DNA of 64,000 nucleotides from Chaetoderma sp. LZ-2023a (lineage: Eukaryota; Mollusca; Caudofoveata; Chaetodermatida; Chaetodermatidae), in assembly GCA_034401795.1 (NCBI GenBank), contig CM067370.1, positions 107,841,387-107,905,386 on the forward strand, in the 5' to 3' direction. The notes below the pieces were generated by a model. The model ran no database searches. It saw only the letters and a program-made list of their open reading frames with translations, and had not been told where the DNA came from. The position numbers were made by a program, and so were the translations under genes. Positions 42,948 to 53,964 of this stretch are shown one piece after another. Numbering within the stretch: position 1 is the first letter of the stretch; every line of letters begins with the position of its first letter.

Positions 42948-45900
42948 GTGAGTATGCTGGACATTCTTCAGAAGTCTAGAAAGAGACATCACAGGCCGGA
43001 TCATGCAAAAGATCCAGCAGACTGTCCAGAACGCCTCTACCTCCGCTACACTCATAACTATCGCATCCGTAACAACGAAGACGGTAGGGTGACGCTCTTC
43101 CACAAGAATGCTCCAGGGAGCCTGTGGCAGAACACGATAGGAGCAGCTCAGACTGGGTGGCAGCAAGAGAGCAAGCCCGCCTCGACACAGACAATATCGA
43201 TCGACCCAAGACCAAGTGGGCTTTCGTTCGATCAATCAACGTTGAGGTCAGGGCTGTCATTGACCGCCAACCCTCTGCTTGGGACAGGCCCCCCCCGCCC
43301 AGACTGGCTACGACAGAAGAGTATGACTGCTCTTGACACCTACAGGGACAACATGTGTCTCTGGAGATGTCTAGTAGTCCACCGAGGAGCGAGAGCTGAT
43401 AGAAGTACAGCGCCTGCACGAGAGCTTGCCACACAGTTCTACGGCAAGACAGTACCTGATGTCCGCAAGACCTCGCTGGTTCAGCTGGACAAGGTAGAGT
43501 TCTTCGCCAAGATCGGGATTCGCGTGTATGAACCAACCGAAGAGGGCACCTGGCACTTGATCAGGCAAGCGGCTCACTACCGTGACACCATGACCATCGG
43601 AGTGTGGGACCACCACACCTTCTACATGAAGAACATCTCCAAACTGGCACATACACTAGTCTGCAGTCACTGTCAGCAGAGGTTTACACAGGCATGCCAT
43701 CTTCAATGCCACGCTGATCACTGTACAGGCGGCAAGACAAAAATCGTCTGTCCTGGCGAGAAGGTTGAGGCGCCACAGTCTGCATATGAGAAAGCCTTGT
43801 ATCCGCTCCAACCATCCAGTTCAGAGCAGCTACTCGTTGGATCGAGTATGAGTCGAGAAACAGAGGCGTACACATACACCATGTAGAGTGATGGCACGGT
43901 GGCAAGCGTTGGATCGAGGGCGCTCCCGTAGATGGTTATGATCCGACCACCAACACCGTTTACCATTTCCATGGCTGTCACTGTCACGGGTGTCCACAAC
44001 ACCAGCGAGGTGAGGATGCCGAACAAAGATACCGCAAGACAGTCCTGAAAGAGGAGAAGCTGAGAGCCTCTGGATGCACGCTTGTTGTATAGTGGGAGTG
44101 CTGTATAAAATGCTGCCCAAGCATCCGTAAACGAGTTCGGACTGTCACATACCCACACTTCATAGTTTACGACTTCGAAGCACTCCTAGATGGTATCAAG
44201 ACTCATCCTACGGAGACTCACGATCGAGAGTACTCACATACCTATCTCTGTGTCAGTTGGCTGCTCCTTAAAGGGCGCCATGAGTGAGCCCACTCACCTC
44301 TACAATCCTGACCCCAAAGAACTGATCAGAGTTCATGCTGGAGATCCAATGGCGAGCATCTATAATCCGGACAAGGGTTAGGGCACAGTACATACCGACA
44401 GACCTGGACAAGCTCCCAAAGCAACAGCAGCGACTGATCAACGAGTGATGTGACCAAGTGCCTGTACTGGGGTTCAACTCTGGGTGGTATGACCTGAACC
44501 TCATCAAGAAGTACTTTGTCGATGAGCTGACTGACAGTACAGGTACAGTGAAAGTCGTCAAGAAGGCTAGTCAGACCATGTTCTTCATAACACCTGAGCT
44601 ACGGTTTCTCGATGTGCTGAACTACCTCAGCCCAGGAGTCTCGTACGAGGTATGGGTCAAAGCTTACAGGTGTACACAGCAGAAGAGCTGGCTCCCGTAT
44701 GAATGGTTTGACACACATGAGAAGCTCAATTATCCAGCGCTCCCTGACTACTCAGCATGGACATCTAAGCTCAAGGTCGCTACCTCTTGACGCGAACAGA
44801 GTAGGAACAGTGTAACGAGACATTCAGCGAGCATGGAATGCGGACATTCGCCGACTGGCTGCGATACTACAACAACCTGGACGTCAGTCCATTCATCGAA
44901 GCCCTAGTGCGGTTGCGGGAGTTCTACACATCACGAGAAATAGACATCCTCAAAGACGCGGTGTCTCCCAGGTGTGTCACTGCAGATGTTAGCCTCTATT
45001 CACCGGCCTACGAGATGCGGAAAGGTCCTGTTGTTAGTGGTCCCAGTATCGTGTTCACCAGATACCACGACGCCGGTGTGACTCGAATCCGCCAGAGTGA
45101 GCGTGTCTGCCAACATCTACTGGGCTATGACGCAAATGCTCTGTACCTGTCAACGATGGCCAAAGAGATGCCATGTGGTAAGGAGAAAGTGCGCCATTGG
45201 TCTGGTGCCAGTGGGGTAGCTAGCTTTAAGGAGGCTCTCCTAGCAGACAGCTGGTTTGGGTTTGCTGAGGTGGATATAGAGGTCCCCAAGGCTCTGTGGG
45301 CAAAGTTCGAGGAAATGCCTCCTCTCTTCTATAACCGCGAGATCCCGGTAGAGGCAATCTCGTCAGAGATGCTGGCATATCTAGGGCGAACAGCGAGGAA
45401 GCGGCCCACCACCCAGAAGCTGGTTGGTGCCCTCTCTGGCAAGAAGCGGCTGCTGTACGCCTCGACCCTCAAGTGGTATAACCCATGGCCTGGAGATCAC
45501 TGCTGTATACCGCACCATAGACTATGAGGCCAAGCGCCCATTCGAGTGGTTCATGGAGAATGTTATGGAGGCCCACCGCTCGAGAGATGTAGATAAGAGC
45601 AAAGCGCTCTTGGCAGATCTCTTCAAACTCCTCGGCAACAGTGCCTACGGGAAGCTCATCGAGGCCATAGAACGCCATGGCTACACCAGCTTCACGAAGG
45701 ATGAATGCGTGGTAGACAAGGCCCTGCGTAGTGCATGGTTCGAAGATCTCGCGGAGATTGGTGAGTCATACGAGCTCCAGAGTCGCAAGTCGAGAACCAC
45801 TATTCGAAGGGCCTTCCAGGTGGTGATAGGCGTTTATGAGCTCGCGAAGCTGTGAATGCTGGAGTTCTACTACGACTTCCTCGATCACTACGTAGCTCGT

Positions 45901-46375
45901 GACAGCTTTGAGTACCTGCAGATTGACACTGACTCCGCGTATATCGCTATAGCAGGCTCTAACCTCGACGATGTCATTTGCCCTGAGATGCGAGCAGATT
46001 ACCAGGCTCATAAGCGGGACTGGCTAGCTTGGGACAAATGGTCTGGACAGACTCCGGGACTGTTCAAGCTCGAGTTCGAAGGCTCTCGTGGTATCGCTTT
46101 CTGCTCCAAATGCTACTACGTGGAGAGCACAGCTGCAAGTAAGTGCTCGGCTACGGGAATGTCAAAGCGGCAGAATGCTGTCTCTTGGCAGAGGTTCTAC
46201 AGCGCCCTACATGGCAGGGTGTACAGAGCTAAAAACTGAGGCCTACGCAACCAGGGTATGGTGACGTATGCGCAGGAAAAACTCTGACTCCGCTTACTAT
46301 GATAAGTGCAAGATGGTGCTCATACCGAGCCCATCGAGCGACATATCTCTCATGAATAGACAGCAGCGGGCTTGA
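42948..46375 (+). pseudogene. Polinton protein-primed DNA polymerase B, multiply broken
   Basis: Pieces in order: 42948-43886, about 43850-44097, 44100-44280, 44290-44790, 44838-45527, 45480-45855, 45856-46239, then to 46375. N-terminal domain with a Cys/His cluster (LVCSHCQQRFTQACHLQCHA, near 43660) and YHFHGCHCHGCPQH (near 43965), both usual in this family. Exonuclease motif I FIVYDFEALLD (about 44163) and a motif II-like LGFNSGWYDLNLIKK (about 44466). Polymerase motif A LLGYDANALYLS (about 45118), motif B FKLLGNSAYGKL (about 45620) and motif C YLQIDTDSAYI (about 45915, DTD). All catalytic motifs are readable, but at least six shifts or stops separate them. It converges tail to tail on the integrase gene, overlapping by about 26 bp. 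Confidence 0.88.
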
Positions 46376-47526
46376 GCACTCCGGATGGTGGCAGCTGTGT
46401 ATCTGTAGGGACTAGCCGAAGCTCCTCTCGCACAAACGGTCGCCTGGGACCGCTAGCCAGGTAGTACAATGTAGACTGCCCATCCGCCTCAACATACCTG
46501 TCAAGCCTGTGAACATCTATCGACCAGTTAGGGTCTGTTGCACGCCGTCGACCACCTTCCAGCTCACCAGGCTCATACGGGTACCGAACCAGAGCATCAG
46601 GTGGTAGGCACGACTCTCCCTTGTTCGCTCCTGCAGATGGTGGGGCAACAGAGGATTGTTGGATAGCCTCTACTGGCTTCTTAGCAGTTAACTGAGTAAC
46701 CTCAGTATTGGATCTCTACCACCGTGGGCAAATCTTTCACGCCATCTCCTGAGCATACTGATGTGGGAACAGTCTTTCTGACAGAGTCCGGTTCCACCAC
46801 TCAACGATTGCCTGGGCACGGTGGTGCCCAACTTCACCTCGTCTTATCGCCACACCGTGTTTCCGCATGAGGGCTCGCCCCTGAACTCCTTACCGTCATC
46901 CACCTGTAACAATTCTGGCCACTAGAGGGGCTTTTCTGGATTATCATAGACACTGCTGAATGCTTGGGCCACCTGCCCTATGGACTTATCTGTAAGTGGT
47001 ACAGCAGCCTTGTACCTACTGGCGACATCGATGATGGTGATGGCGTACTTGTAGGTCTTACATGTTCCCTTGCCTGAACGGCAGACTCCGTCATGTGGAT
47101 GGAATAGACCATCTGCCTGGTGAACTCTGTTCGGAACAGGTTCATTGAAATGTGCACGCCTGATGTGCCGTGGACGGGGTCTGTATATCTGCCACATCGC
47201 CTGGTGGCTGAGCCACTGGCTAACCACCTCCAGCGTGAACTTGTGGCCCTTGCGCTGTGCGAACTGGTGAGGCTCGCGATAATATCCACCAGGCTGGTAG
47301 TAGAGCTCCTCAAGAGAGGCGGTTGATGAACTCCCGGATTTCATCACTGACGCCGCCTCCTGTTCTATTAGGTATGGCCTGGGCAAACTCCAGACAGGCG
47401 AACAGACGACCATCGTTCATCCGGCCATCGATGAACACCCCTTCGAATACCTGTGAACACTGCTGTCTAATCTCTGCCGCGCTGGTGCCATCACTGAAGG
47501 GTAGCTTATCAACAAAGAGACGTCAT
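46350..47526 (-). pseudogene. Polinton retrovirus-like integrase, broken
   Basis: Minus strand. N-terminal part from about 47526 (LPFSDGTSAAEIRQQCSQVF; FIDGRMNDGRLFACLEFAQ), then 47300-46922 (SQWLSHQAMWQIYRPRPRHI; VHQADGLFHPHD supplies the first Asp; ITIIDVASRYKAAVPL). Further on are VDDGKEF (second Asp, about 46890) and AQAIVEWWNRTLSERLF (the Glu of DD35E, about 46810), in shifted frames. The C-terminal part LRLVPTDTQLPPSG near 46400 is typical of the tail that carries a chromodomain-like fold. A TATA box on the minus strand (complement of 47528-47535, tatataag) lies just before the putative ATG. Confidence 0.82.
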
Positions 47527-47594
47527 CCTTATATAGTATGGCTTAAATGTTCGGTGGCCCAGATGGCCGTGAGTGCTATCGCAACGTACGGTAG

Positions 47595-47912
47595 TCAAGG
47601 GCATGCGACTCCGAAGAACGTATCTACTCCTGAGGCGATGGCTGGTATGGCTTCAGAAATCTTCTCCACCCCATGGAGAGCATTGATGGCGATCTTGCGG
47701 ACCGTCTCGCCAGCCTTCGTTGTGAACAGAGCGATCAGAGCCTCAACTGCTGCCAGCGGCCCGATAGAACCTTTTACGTAAGTGCGATAGATTCCTTTCG
47801 CTCTGTGTACTAGCTTGCGGGATTCACCCGTGCTCTCCGCTACATCATAGTCGTCTGCATCATAATCCTCCTCATCATAGTCCTCACCTGGATCAGCCTC
47901 TGGTTCATACAT
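47595..47912 (-). CDS. Polinton ORF of unknown function, acidic N-terminus
   Basis: 105 aa, intact. Residues 1-30 are Asp/Glu/Tyr-rich (GEDYDEEDYDADDYD), followed by a helical part with AVEALIALFTTKAGETVRK. Not recognised. Lies upstream of the integrase in the same direction, about 70 bp away. Confidence 0.5.
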   Translation of the reverse strand: MYEPEADPGEDYDEEDYDADDYDVAESTGESRKLVHRAKGIYRTYVKGSIGPLAAVEALIALFTTKAGETVRKIAINALHGVEKISEAIPAIASGVDTFFGVACP

Positions 47913-47969
47913 CGCGTAGCCGTGGTCTCCACTACAGCTATATAGTAGCTTTAAACTGTAGTCTATAGC

Positions 47970-48355
47970 ATGGCATCCGCAATCTTGAATGCGGGCGTGT
48001 TTGCCTTAGCGAATTAGGGACTCGGCTTCACCGACAAGAAGGCGGCAGAGGTCGAGCATGAGCATCATAACCAGGCGATGGAGAAGCTGTCTAAGGAGAA
48101 GTTTGAGTACAGCAAAGCCCTCGAGCATATGCGCTAGAGGGAGGCACGCCGACGACAACTCCGAGCTCAGGCCAACCAGAACCTCAAAGAGGCAGATGAG
48201 AGAGTCTCGATGAGTACTATGAGGCTGTAAAAATATCTGAGCCAACGCTCGACTATGAAGCATCGACAGGTCAGAAGACAGCAGAGCTTATAGTAGTGGT
48301 GGCAGCTGCAGTGGGGACCACGGCAGGAGTCGTGCTCTACGCATGCTCAAGCTGA
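47970..48355 (+). pseudogene. Polinton small protein with coiled coil and C-terminal membrane segment
   Basis: MASAILNAGVFALAN then TAG, GLGFTDKKAAEVEHEHHNQA, a charged helical stretch with a second TAG, then a frame change near 48210, and a C-terminal hydrophobic helix LIVVVAAAVGTTAGVVLYAC to TGA 48355. Two stops and one shift. Function unknown; small membrane proteins are common in Polintons and their virus relatives. Confidence 0.5.
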
Positions 48356-48615
48356 ATACCTGATGTGTTCGACATGCATACCTTAGCATAGCCAAAGTAA
48401 AGTACCGTCACACCTAATGAGCGAGTCCCAGCTATGAGGTTTCCGATGTTGAAGCTGATCCGGTTACCCTGATTAGGTGGGATGTCCCTGCCCCCGAGGT
48501 GGTGACGGCCCTCGAGTGCCGACTCGAGGTTGTCGCTTCCACTGGTTAGGCGCAGAAGTGCGACGATGATCTCGGCCATTGCACTCGTTGCTAGCCCTAG
48601 AACTGCGGCCTCCAT
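48337..48615 (-). CDS. Polinton small protein, hydrophobic N-terminus
   Basis: 92 aa: MEAAVLGLATSAMAEIIVAL could be a membrane or signal segment; the middle is soluble (GRHHLGGRDIPPNQGNRISF). Not recognised. Overlaps the end of the plus-strand gene by 19 bp. Confidence 0.45.
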   Translation of the reverse strand: MEAAVLGLATSAMAEIIVALLRLTSGSDNLESALEGRHHLGGRDIPPNQGNRISFNIGNLIAGTRSLGVTVLYFGYAKVCMSNTSGIQLEHA

Positions 48616-48627
48616 TAGTGTAACACG

Positions 48628-48957
48628 TTACGGTTCACCCATGATCATGGTGGCAACAGTGTAGGAGGCACCACTGAGGGTGATCTTTGGGATGGGGTGA
48701 GTTATTCCGAGACAGTGCCCGGCCACCCCACTCACCACTGTAATGAGGACAGCCGCAGTGGCGGCAGGAAGAACCTCATTTCCCCCTGTCATCTTCACCA
48801 CGGCCACATTCGCCGCCACGTTACTGGCAACATGGACTGCCAGAGGTTTTGCTTTGGTCAGTCAGTTCTGTGTCTTGGTTCGCAGCTGGTTCTCCACCTT
48901 CTGAAGACTCGCCTGGCTCTCTGGCAGTTGCTTCATGATCTGTATCATTGACGTCAT
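48628..48957 (-). pseudogene. Polinton small membrane protein, one stop
   Basis: Start MTSMIQIMKQLPESQASLQK at 48957, in-frame TGA after RTKTQN (about 48862), then two hydrophobic segments, VLPAATAAVLITVVSGVAGH and ASYTVATMIMG, to the stop at 48628. Adjacent to the previous gene, same direction. Function unknown. Confidence 0.45.
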
Positions 48958-49099
48958 TGTTTAAGCACTGAGTATACAATGCGGTTAAACGTCTGCATCC
49001 CCTGTCGAGAGAGCTAATAAGATCTTCCCAGTCTGCGTCTGCCAGGTGGCCGGGTTGGTACTAAAGGAATATTCATCTCTCTATTGAGACATCTTAAAC

Positions 49100-49568
49100 A
49101 TGTCGGGCTCACACTATGCGAGAAGTACTATGATGTCTTCTAGAGGGAGTTGAAGGACTACAAGAAAAAGACACCAGATGAGCTCGCTCAGCCCTCCGGT
49201 GCTGAGCTGACAGAGGAGCTGACAGCTGTGAAGCTCTACTCCTCGAATACCTTATCATGGGCGGGAGTATCGTCGAGCAGCTCCTGCGAGCTAAAGGTTT
49301 CTACAAGGATCGGGAGTATCTGTCAGATGTGTTCCAGCAGTTGCAGACCACCATGGCCTCACCGGACTCAGAGCTGAACAAGGCTTTGCGATACTACAAG
49401 CTGGAAAAAGGATGCGCTGCAGAACCCTCCAGCCCTTGGATGTGCATGTTGGCAGCGGGTATAGGGGCTGTAGGGCATGCCAAGCTGGTTCAGTGTCTCA
49501 CCGTGGTCCCCACTGCTACTGTAGAGAGTCAGGATAGTCTTATAGCTGAGTTGCTAGAGGCGGAGTAG
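49100..49568 (+). pseudogene. Polinton gene of unknown function, broken
   Basis: Pieces in three frames: ELKDYKKKTPDELAQPSGAE (about 49148), then MGGSIVEQLLRAKGFYKDRE (49257 onwards) with LSDVFQQLQTTMASPDSELN and a weak membrane segment MCMLAAGIGAVGHA. Ends 49568, overlapping the tail of the capsid gene on the other strand by 15 bp. Confidence 0.45.
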
Positions 49569-50848
49569 GCTGATCCCGAGCGCCATGATAGCTAGGCCTG
49601 ACAACACTTGTAGATCTACCACGGGAAGCGATGTCATGTCGACTGGCTGCAGTGTCGGGGCGCCTGGAGCTGCCGTGTCGACAGGCTGCAGTGTCAGAGT
49701 CAGAACGACTGTATGGGCCATACTACGCGTAGGTGCGTTGATGTCAGTGTTGAAGCCGAAGTGGACACTGGGAGAACTCCCCTGGACTATCATGTTGTTA
49801 TAGCCCCTGACTTGGAGGTCCTCGATGTTCACGATCATGTTGCTCGGAATCAACCGTAGGTGTGGCGAAATAGCAAAGTCAAGTTTGCGACGGGCCTTCT
49901 GCAACCCCGGATGGGACTTAGCAATAAGACTACTGGGGTCTGCCACGATGAGCATACCCTCAATGAGACTGATGAACATGGCCTGGACCTCTGCTCCGCT
50001 GACACCATCTATGGAATGCCGCAGCTGGGTCTGTGCCGTAAGGCGGCAGTAGCACAGTACTTCCAGGGACTGGTTGATCCGAACAATCCCTGCTGGTGTG
50101 AGGCCTGAGGTGGTGCGTGGGACAAAGTACTTCCACACATCTGGATAGTCCTGCCGCAATCCAGTGATGTGCATATTTTGCACCAGTGCTCCAGGGTCGG
50201 AGTCTGGATCGAACGAGAATGTCGCTGTCTTGCGACGGCCTACTCGTTGGGGGTTTCGATAGCGGAATCCTGAGTAGTCACGTTTTGGGTCACCGTACAT
50301 AACCCCTAAACCGCTGTTGTCACCACCACGCCACCGATAGTCTGGGTGAGCGCTGAACTCTCTCTCTGTAGTCTGCTGGGCGCTGAGACGCTATGACTGT
50401 TGAGCTGTGGGTCGAAGGCATTTGTATCAGGGAGGCTTGCACCCAGCTCGTGGAGGATTCGTCGCACCGTGAAGTACACATGGAATCTGAGACAGCTGGC
50501 GATGAGTACAGCTTCAGGAGTACCAGAATAGGAGTGAAGCAGGGTGGCACTTACTCCACATCCTACCGTGTCACACCACACGGCAAAGTTCAGCTGCTGA
50601 TTCCAGTATGAGAGGCTTGGAGCAGCCATCCAAGTATAAGCTTGCTTCGCATCCTTGATGGTGATGGGGCGGTTTGCCAGCGGTCGTGGGATGATGGAGA
50701 AGCTGGTTCGGGACCGTCCATCCACTGTGATGGAGAACGGTGTTAGCTCTGGTATATCATCCAGTAAACCTCTCAAGCCAGTCAAGGGTGTACTCAGGAG
50801 GCGCGGTTGGCTCCGGATGACTGTCGTGAGGTTCAGTGGGAAGGCCAT
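49554..50848 (-). pseudogene. Probable Polinton major capsid protein, one frameshift
   Basis: N-terminal 180 aa (50848-50306) with LLDDIPELTPFSITVDGRSR, ITIKDAKQAYTWMAAPSLSY and WNQQLNFAVWCDTVGCGVS; C-terminal 248 aa (50300-49554) with MYGDPKRDYSGFRYRNPQRV, TSGLTPAGIVRINQSLEVLC, HLRLIPSNMIVNIEDLQVRG and a C-terminal hydrophobic segment. The frame shift falls at about 50345-50375, where the second frame reads HPDYRWRGGDNSG into the next part. The NFAVWC-TxGCGVS phrase is one I associate with the Polinton PY protein, considered the double jelly-roll major capsid protein. Combined length of about 430 aa fits. Apart from the shift this is the best-preserved Polinton gene. Confidence 0.6.
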
Positions 50849-51003
50849 CTATACTGGTGTTCTTAAAGCTACCGTACAGGCAGCACACTATTTGTAGTCG
50901 TCTCGACTCCAGAGACCAGTGAGGTGACCTCGCCGTAACATCTCGTTTTTTAAATCCTCCATATTAACCCACCTGCTGGAGCCTTTGAGGTATTGCTGTC
51001 GCA

Positions 51004-51464
51004 CTAGTTTTCTTCCTTGCGGTACAGGGCTTGGACCTTCAATATATGGTGGTACTCTTCATCAGTGACCGGGCCATCCTCGAGAGCTTTGCTGACAGAC
51101 TCGTCGATAGTCCGTAGCATGCTCTGTGCCAGTGCCACGTACTTAGCATGCTTCTCCAGCTTCCTTGTGATCTGCCGCTGCCCCACCCCCAAGCCCGTGG
51201 CCAAGACAGTGGCGGCTAGTGTCACGCCACCCAGCGGGATGGCGACGATGGCCCCCACCCCAGTAGCGAGAGTGGCTACAGCTGCCACCCCAGCACTGGC
51301 TCCAATCACACCAGCAGCAGTGGTTGTACGCGCGAGGACGTTGTAGGCTGTCTTATATCGCCTGCACGTTCTGATGTACTTTTCTGCCTCATGGACGAGA
51401 TTCTGTCTGATGGTATCTATCTGCTGGAGTCGCCAGCCGTGGATGGTACCGCCCTCGTCAGCCG
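51004..51464 (-). CDS. Polinton protein with glycine-rich membrane segment
   Basis: Open frame from about 51464 (SLTADEGGTIHGWRLQQIDT, YIRTCRRYKTAYNVLARTTT) into a long Gly/Ala hydrophobic stretch (GVAAVATLATGVGAIVAIPL, then GGVTLAATVLATGLGVG) and a helical tail (VTDEEYHHILKVQAL). About 150 aa. No ATG upstream in frame; a GTG at 51309 is too far in. It follows the stop of the next gene by a few bases, so it may be read by reinitiation, or the two were once fused. The Gly-rich hairpin suggests membrane insertion. Family known to me only as a recurring Polinton ORF. Confidence 0.5.
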
Positions 51465-52100
51465 TCAGGGAGGGGTATAGTTATGGTTGCTTCTGCCACT
51501 CTGATTTTGCCATAGTATATCTGGAGGCTTAAACGGCATCACCTGCAGAATCTGCTCATGAGTCATAGACGGGTTCATTTTGGAGAGCCGGGCGAACCGT
51601 GCCAGCTTGCTGGTGTTGAGACAGACGTCTCTTAGACAGGGGTCATCCAGTACTATGTCGGGTGCCAGTAGCTTTCTGAGACGTGACATCTGGAACTTCA
51701 CCTTATGACCAAGATAGTAGGTCCGCCGCTGGATGGCTTTCTTGGTCTTACACTTCTGCTCCATCTCCTCTTCCCACTGTATGGCATCTGGCTCATCCTC
51801 GTCCGCGGTCTCCGCGACATCGTCCGCGGTCTCCGCTACATCTGACTCATTGTCGTGTGTGAAGACATCGTCCCGCTTACTCTCCTCCAGGAGGGCCTGC
51901 CAGTATCGGGAACCTTCACTGTTCCTTCGCCTCCTTGCAATGCTCGCGTTCTGTTGATACCAGCTCTCCCGCTGTAGTCACTCTCCTTGTTGACAGGTCT
52001 GGTGCTGTGCAAGCATCTGTGCAGGAGTCATGAAGGGGCAACCCTGTAGCGGGCTCTTCATCATCTCGGCAATGGTCAGATAGTCCTGGTGTGATATCAT
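51465..52100 (-). pseudogene. Polinton ORF of unknown function, one in-frame stop
   Basis: Starts MISHQDYLTIAEMMKSPLQG at 52100; in-frame TGA after HQTCQQGE (about 51977); then ASIARRRRNSEGSRYWQALL, an acidic repeat VAETADDVAETADEDEP (about 51840-51790), a basic stretch and PSMTHEQILQVMPFKPPD, stop at 51465. About 210 codons. Acidic and basic blocks could mean a scaffold or core protein, but that is a guess. Confidence 0.5.
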
Positions 52101-52363
52101 GTCAGGTCAATGAGTAATAAGAGGATAAACTCTAAATGGGCATCCGATACCCCATCCGTGCTGGCATATATGTTAATGGACGGGCTGTCAAACAGGTGAT
52201 TTACAGGTGTGAACAGGCTAGGACTGATAGCTTTCCATAGGTTGCTGTTGGAACCTGGGAGATACTCTATCACGTCCCGGCCGACTTCTACCAGTGAGCT
52301 GGTGTGTGCACTGCCCGGAGGTTGATGTAGCACATCGGCGTGTATCTTTGAAGAGGACTCATT
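52097..52363 (-). CDS. Polinton ORF fragment, unknown
   Basis: Open from 52363 (SSSKIHADVLHQPPGSAHTS, VIEYLPGSNSNLWKAISPSL) to 52097, ending HLEFILLLLIDLT. A stop lies directly upstream and there is no ATG, so the start is lost or shifted. It overlaps the ATG of the next minus-strand gene by 4 bp, an arrangement typical of compact viral gene blocks. Confidence 0.4.
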   Translation of the reverse strand, partial: NESSSKIHADVLHQPPGSAHTSSLVEVGRDVIEYLPGSNSNLWKAISPSLFTPVNHLFDSPSINIYASTDGVSDAHLEFILLLLIDLT

Positions 52364-52465
52364 CTACACGGTACTGTACCACCCATCTCCCCTCACCACC
52401 GGAGAGCAGCAGTCGGACAATTGGCATAGTTATATGTCCTGTTTAAACCCCTCCTATAGCGTGCT

Positions 52466-53446
52466 ATGGAACCCATATTTGCTCTCTCGACTGGTTTTGC
52501 TGACCTGGCAGATGTGTACGCAGTTGATGCTGCCAAGGTAGAAGAGAGCGATGGCAAGTCATTCGCCCTACAATACGAAGCCAACTCAAAGGTAGTCTCC
52601 CTCCACCCCATTGGTGGTAATGGGGTGGAGCTACTCACAGACCTCAAGGATGTGTCGAAGGAGCGCCTGGGTCGCAACATAGATGGCAACAAGATCGTGT
52701 TTCGGTACGATTTCCCGAAGAGGAAGTACATCCTTGAGCCGTTGATTGACCTCTCGGATACAGAGGTGGCAGACATCAACACCCTAAGTAGCGACCTCAG
52801 CTTTCATCTGGGCAAACCCTATTCGAGCGGTGCCCCACCGATGGCCCATGATGGCCTGCTATTGACCCTGGCAAAAAAATCTGCAGTTCATATTTGAGAA
52901 GAATGAAGTGTGGTACCGCGCTGGACCTGGGGGTGACTGGCAAACATGGTTGCCCCTATATAGGCTTCCTGCAGTCATTGACATAGAGGTTACTCCCCTC
53001 TCCACTGTTGTGAAAAAGGATGGGACAGTTCGAAAGCTCTACAATCGGAGATCATCCTTCCTCACCTACATAGGTGAAGGTGTCTCCCTGACAAGGGTGG
53101 GTCACCGGATCGGGGTTACAGATGGAAAGCTTCTGCTGCTTCGTCCATTCAATGGGCCAGAAGAAGCTGTTAACCTCCAGGAGGGCACCCTATGGGTAGA
53201 TGGCGTGTCACATGTCTCCAAAGTCAAGGGTGCTGTTAAACTGCTTCAGCGAGTCGGACTCACTAGCCCGCAAACGACTCATATATAGTCCTAGAGCTAC
53301 GTTTCTTAGCCAGCGGCAGAGTGAAGCAGCTAGCCCCTGCCCCTGAGGGGATGAAGATCACTATCAATCCGGATGGAACAGGGCTCGATCTGGCACAGAT
53401 ATTTCTTGAGGGGTTCACTCTGTTCAGTTTAACTCTTCATATATAG
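52466..53446 (+). pseudogene. Polinton structural-type ORF, possible minor capsid protein, broken
   Basis: 52466-52880 (MEPIFALSTGFADLADVYAV; FALQYEANSKVVSLHPIGG), then 52880-53288 in another frame (WYRAGPGGDWQTWLPLYRLP; LYNRRSSFLTYIGEGVSLTR), then 53285-53446 (LRFLASGRVKQLAP; EGMKITINPDGTGLDL). Shifts at about 52880 and 53280. About 325 residues, beta-rich by composition. A penton-like minor capsid protein is expected in this neighbourhood, but I do not see a diagnostic motif. Confidence 0.4.
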
Positions 53447-53448
53447 CC

Positions 53449-53964
53449 ATGATTCTCATCATACTGCTCGTGCTGGCGTCTACAGCAGTGGCACAGGGCG
53501 CTGAGACTCCCATGATATTGGATGTCAAGTGGGCCCACTTCCAGAATGACCCCCAGTACAATCCTTGGGTCGACCCCTTGCGGAGAAACATTTACGATCG
53601 CTTTCACCCTCGTAAAGAGATCAAGTCTGTCTGCCACTTCTATGGGGTGGAGAGGGTAGGACATGGTTGTCTGCTGGAGACCCCTGCTCAGCACCAGATT
53701 CTCTGTGTAACATGTGAACATGCCAGAGTCTGCCATGGTTCAAATGTCAATCACTTTAGCATCCTCCCAGGTGAGCGTTGTCAAGGTAGATGGAAGCCAC
53801 TATGGGTAGTCCCATCATGCCGATGCGACTGGCAGAGACTACGTGTTTGTCTGAGCCTACACAGAATAGAGAGAGAGAGAGAGGCCGGCCCTGTGGTTGA
53901 TAGCGATCAGTGGTGTATATCACTGTGGAGGCTTGTCTCTAAATGGGCGTTCAGACCCTGGTAG
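53449..53964 (+). CDS. Secreted cysteine-rich protein encoded at the right end of the Polinton
   Basis: 171 aa, intact. MILIILLVLASTAVAQG is a clear signal peptide, cleaved probably after AVAQG or TAVA. The mature part has eight or more Cys between residues 60 and 130 (VCHFYGV, HGCL, LCVTCEHARVC, ERCQG, SCRCDW). The last 30 residues come from the start of the terminal repeat (QWCISLWRLVSKWAFRPW), so the natural C-terminus may be earlier. The CxxC...C...CRC arrangement resembles secreted disulphide-rich factors; no family can be named. It starts directly after the structural ORF (about 2 bp after its stop), so it could be co-transcribed. Confidence 0.55.
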   Translation: MILIILLVLASTAVAQGAETPMILDVKWAHFQNDPQYNPWVDPLRRNIYDRFHPRKEIKSVCHFYGVERVGHGCLLETPAQHQILCVTCEHARVCHGSNVNHFSILPGERCQGRWKPLWVVPSCRCDWQRLRVCLSLHRIEREREAGPVVDSDQWCISLWRLVSKWAFRPW

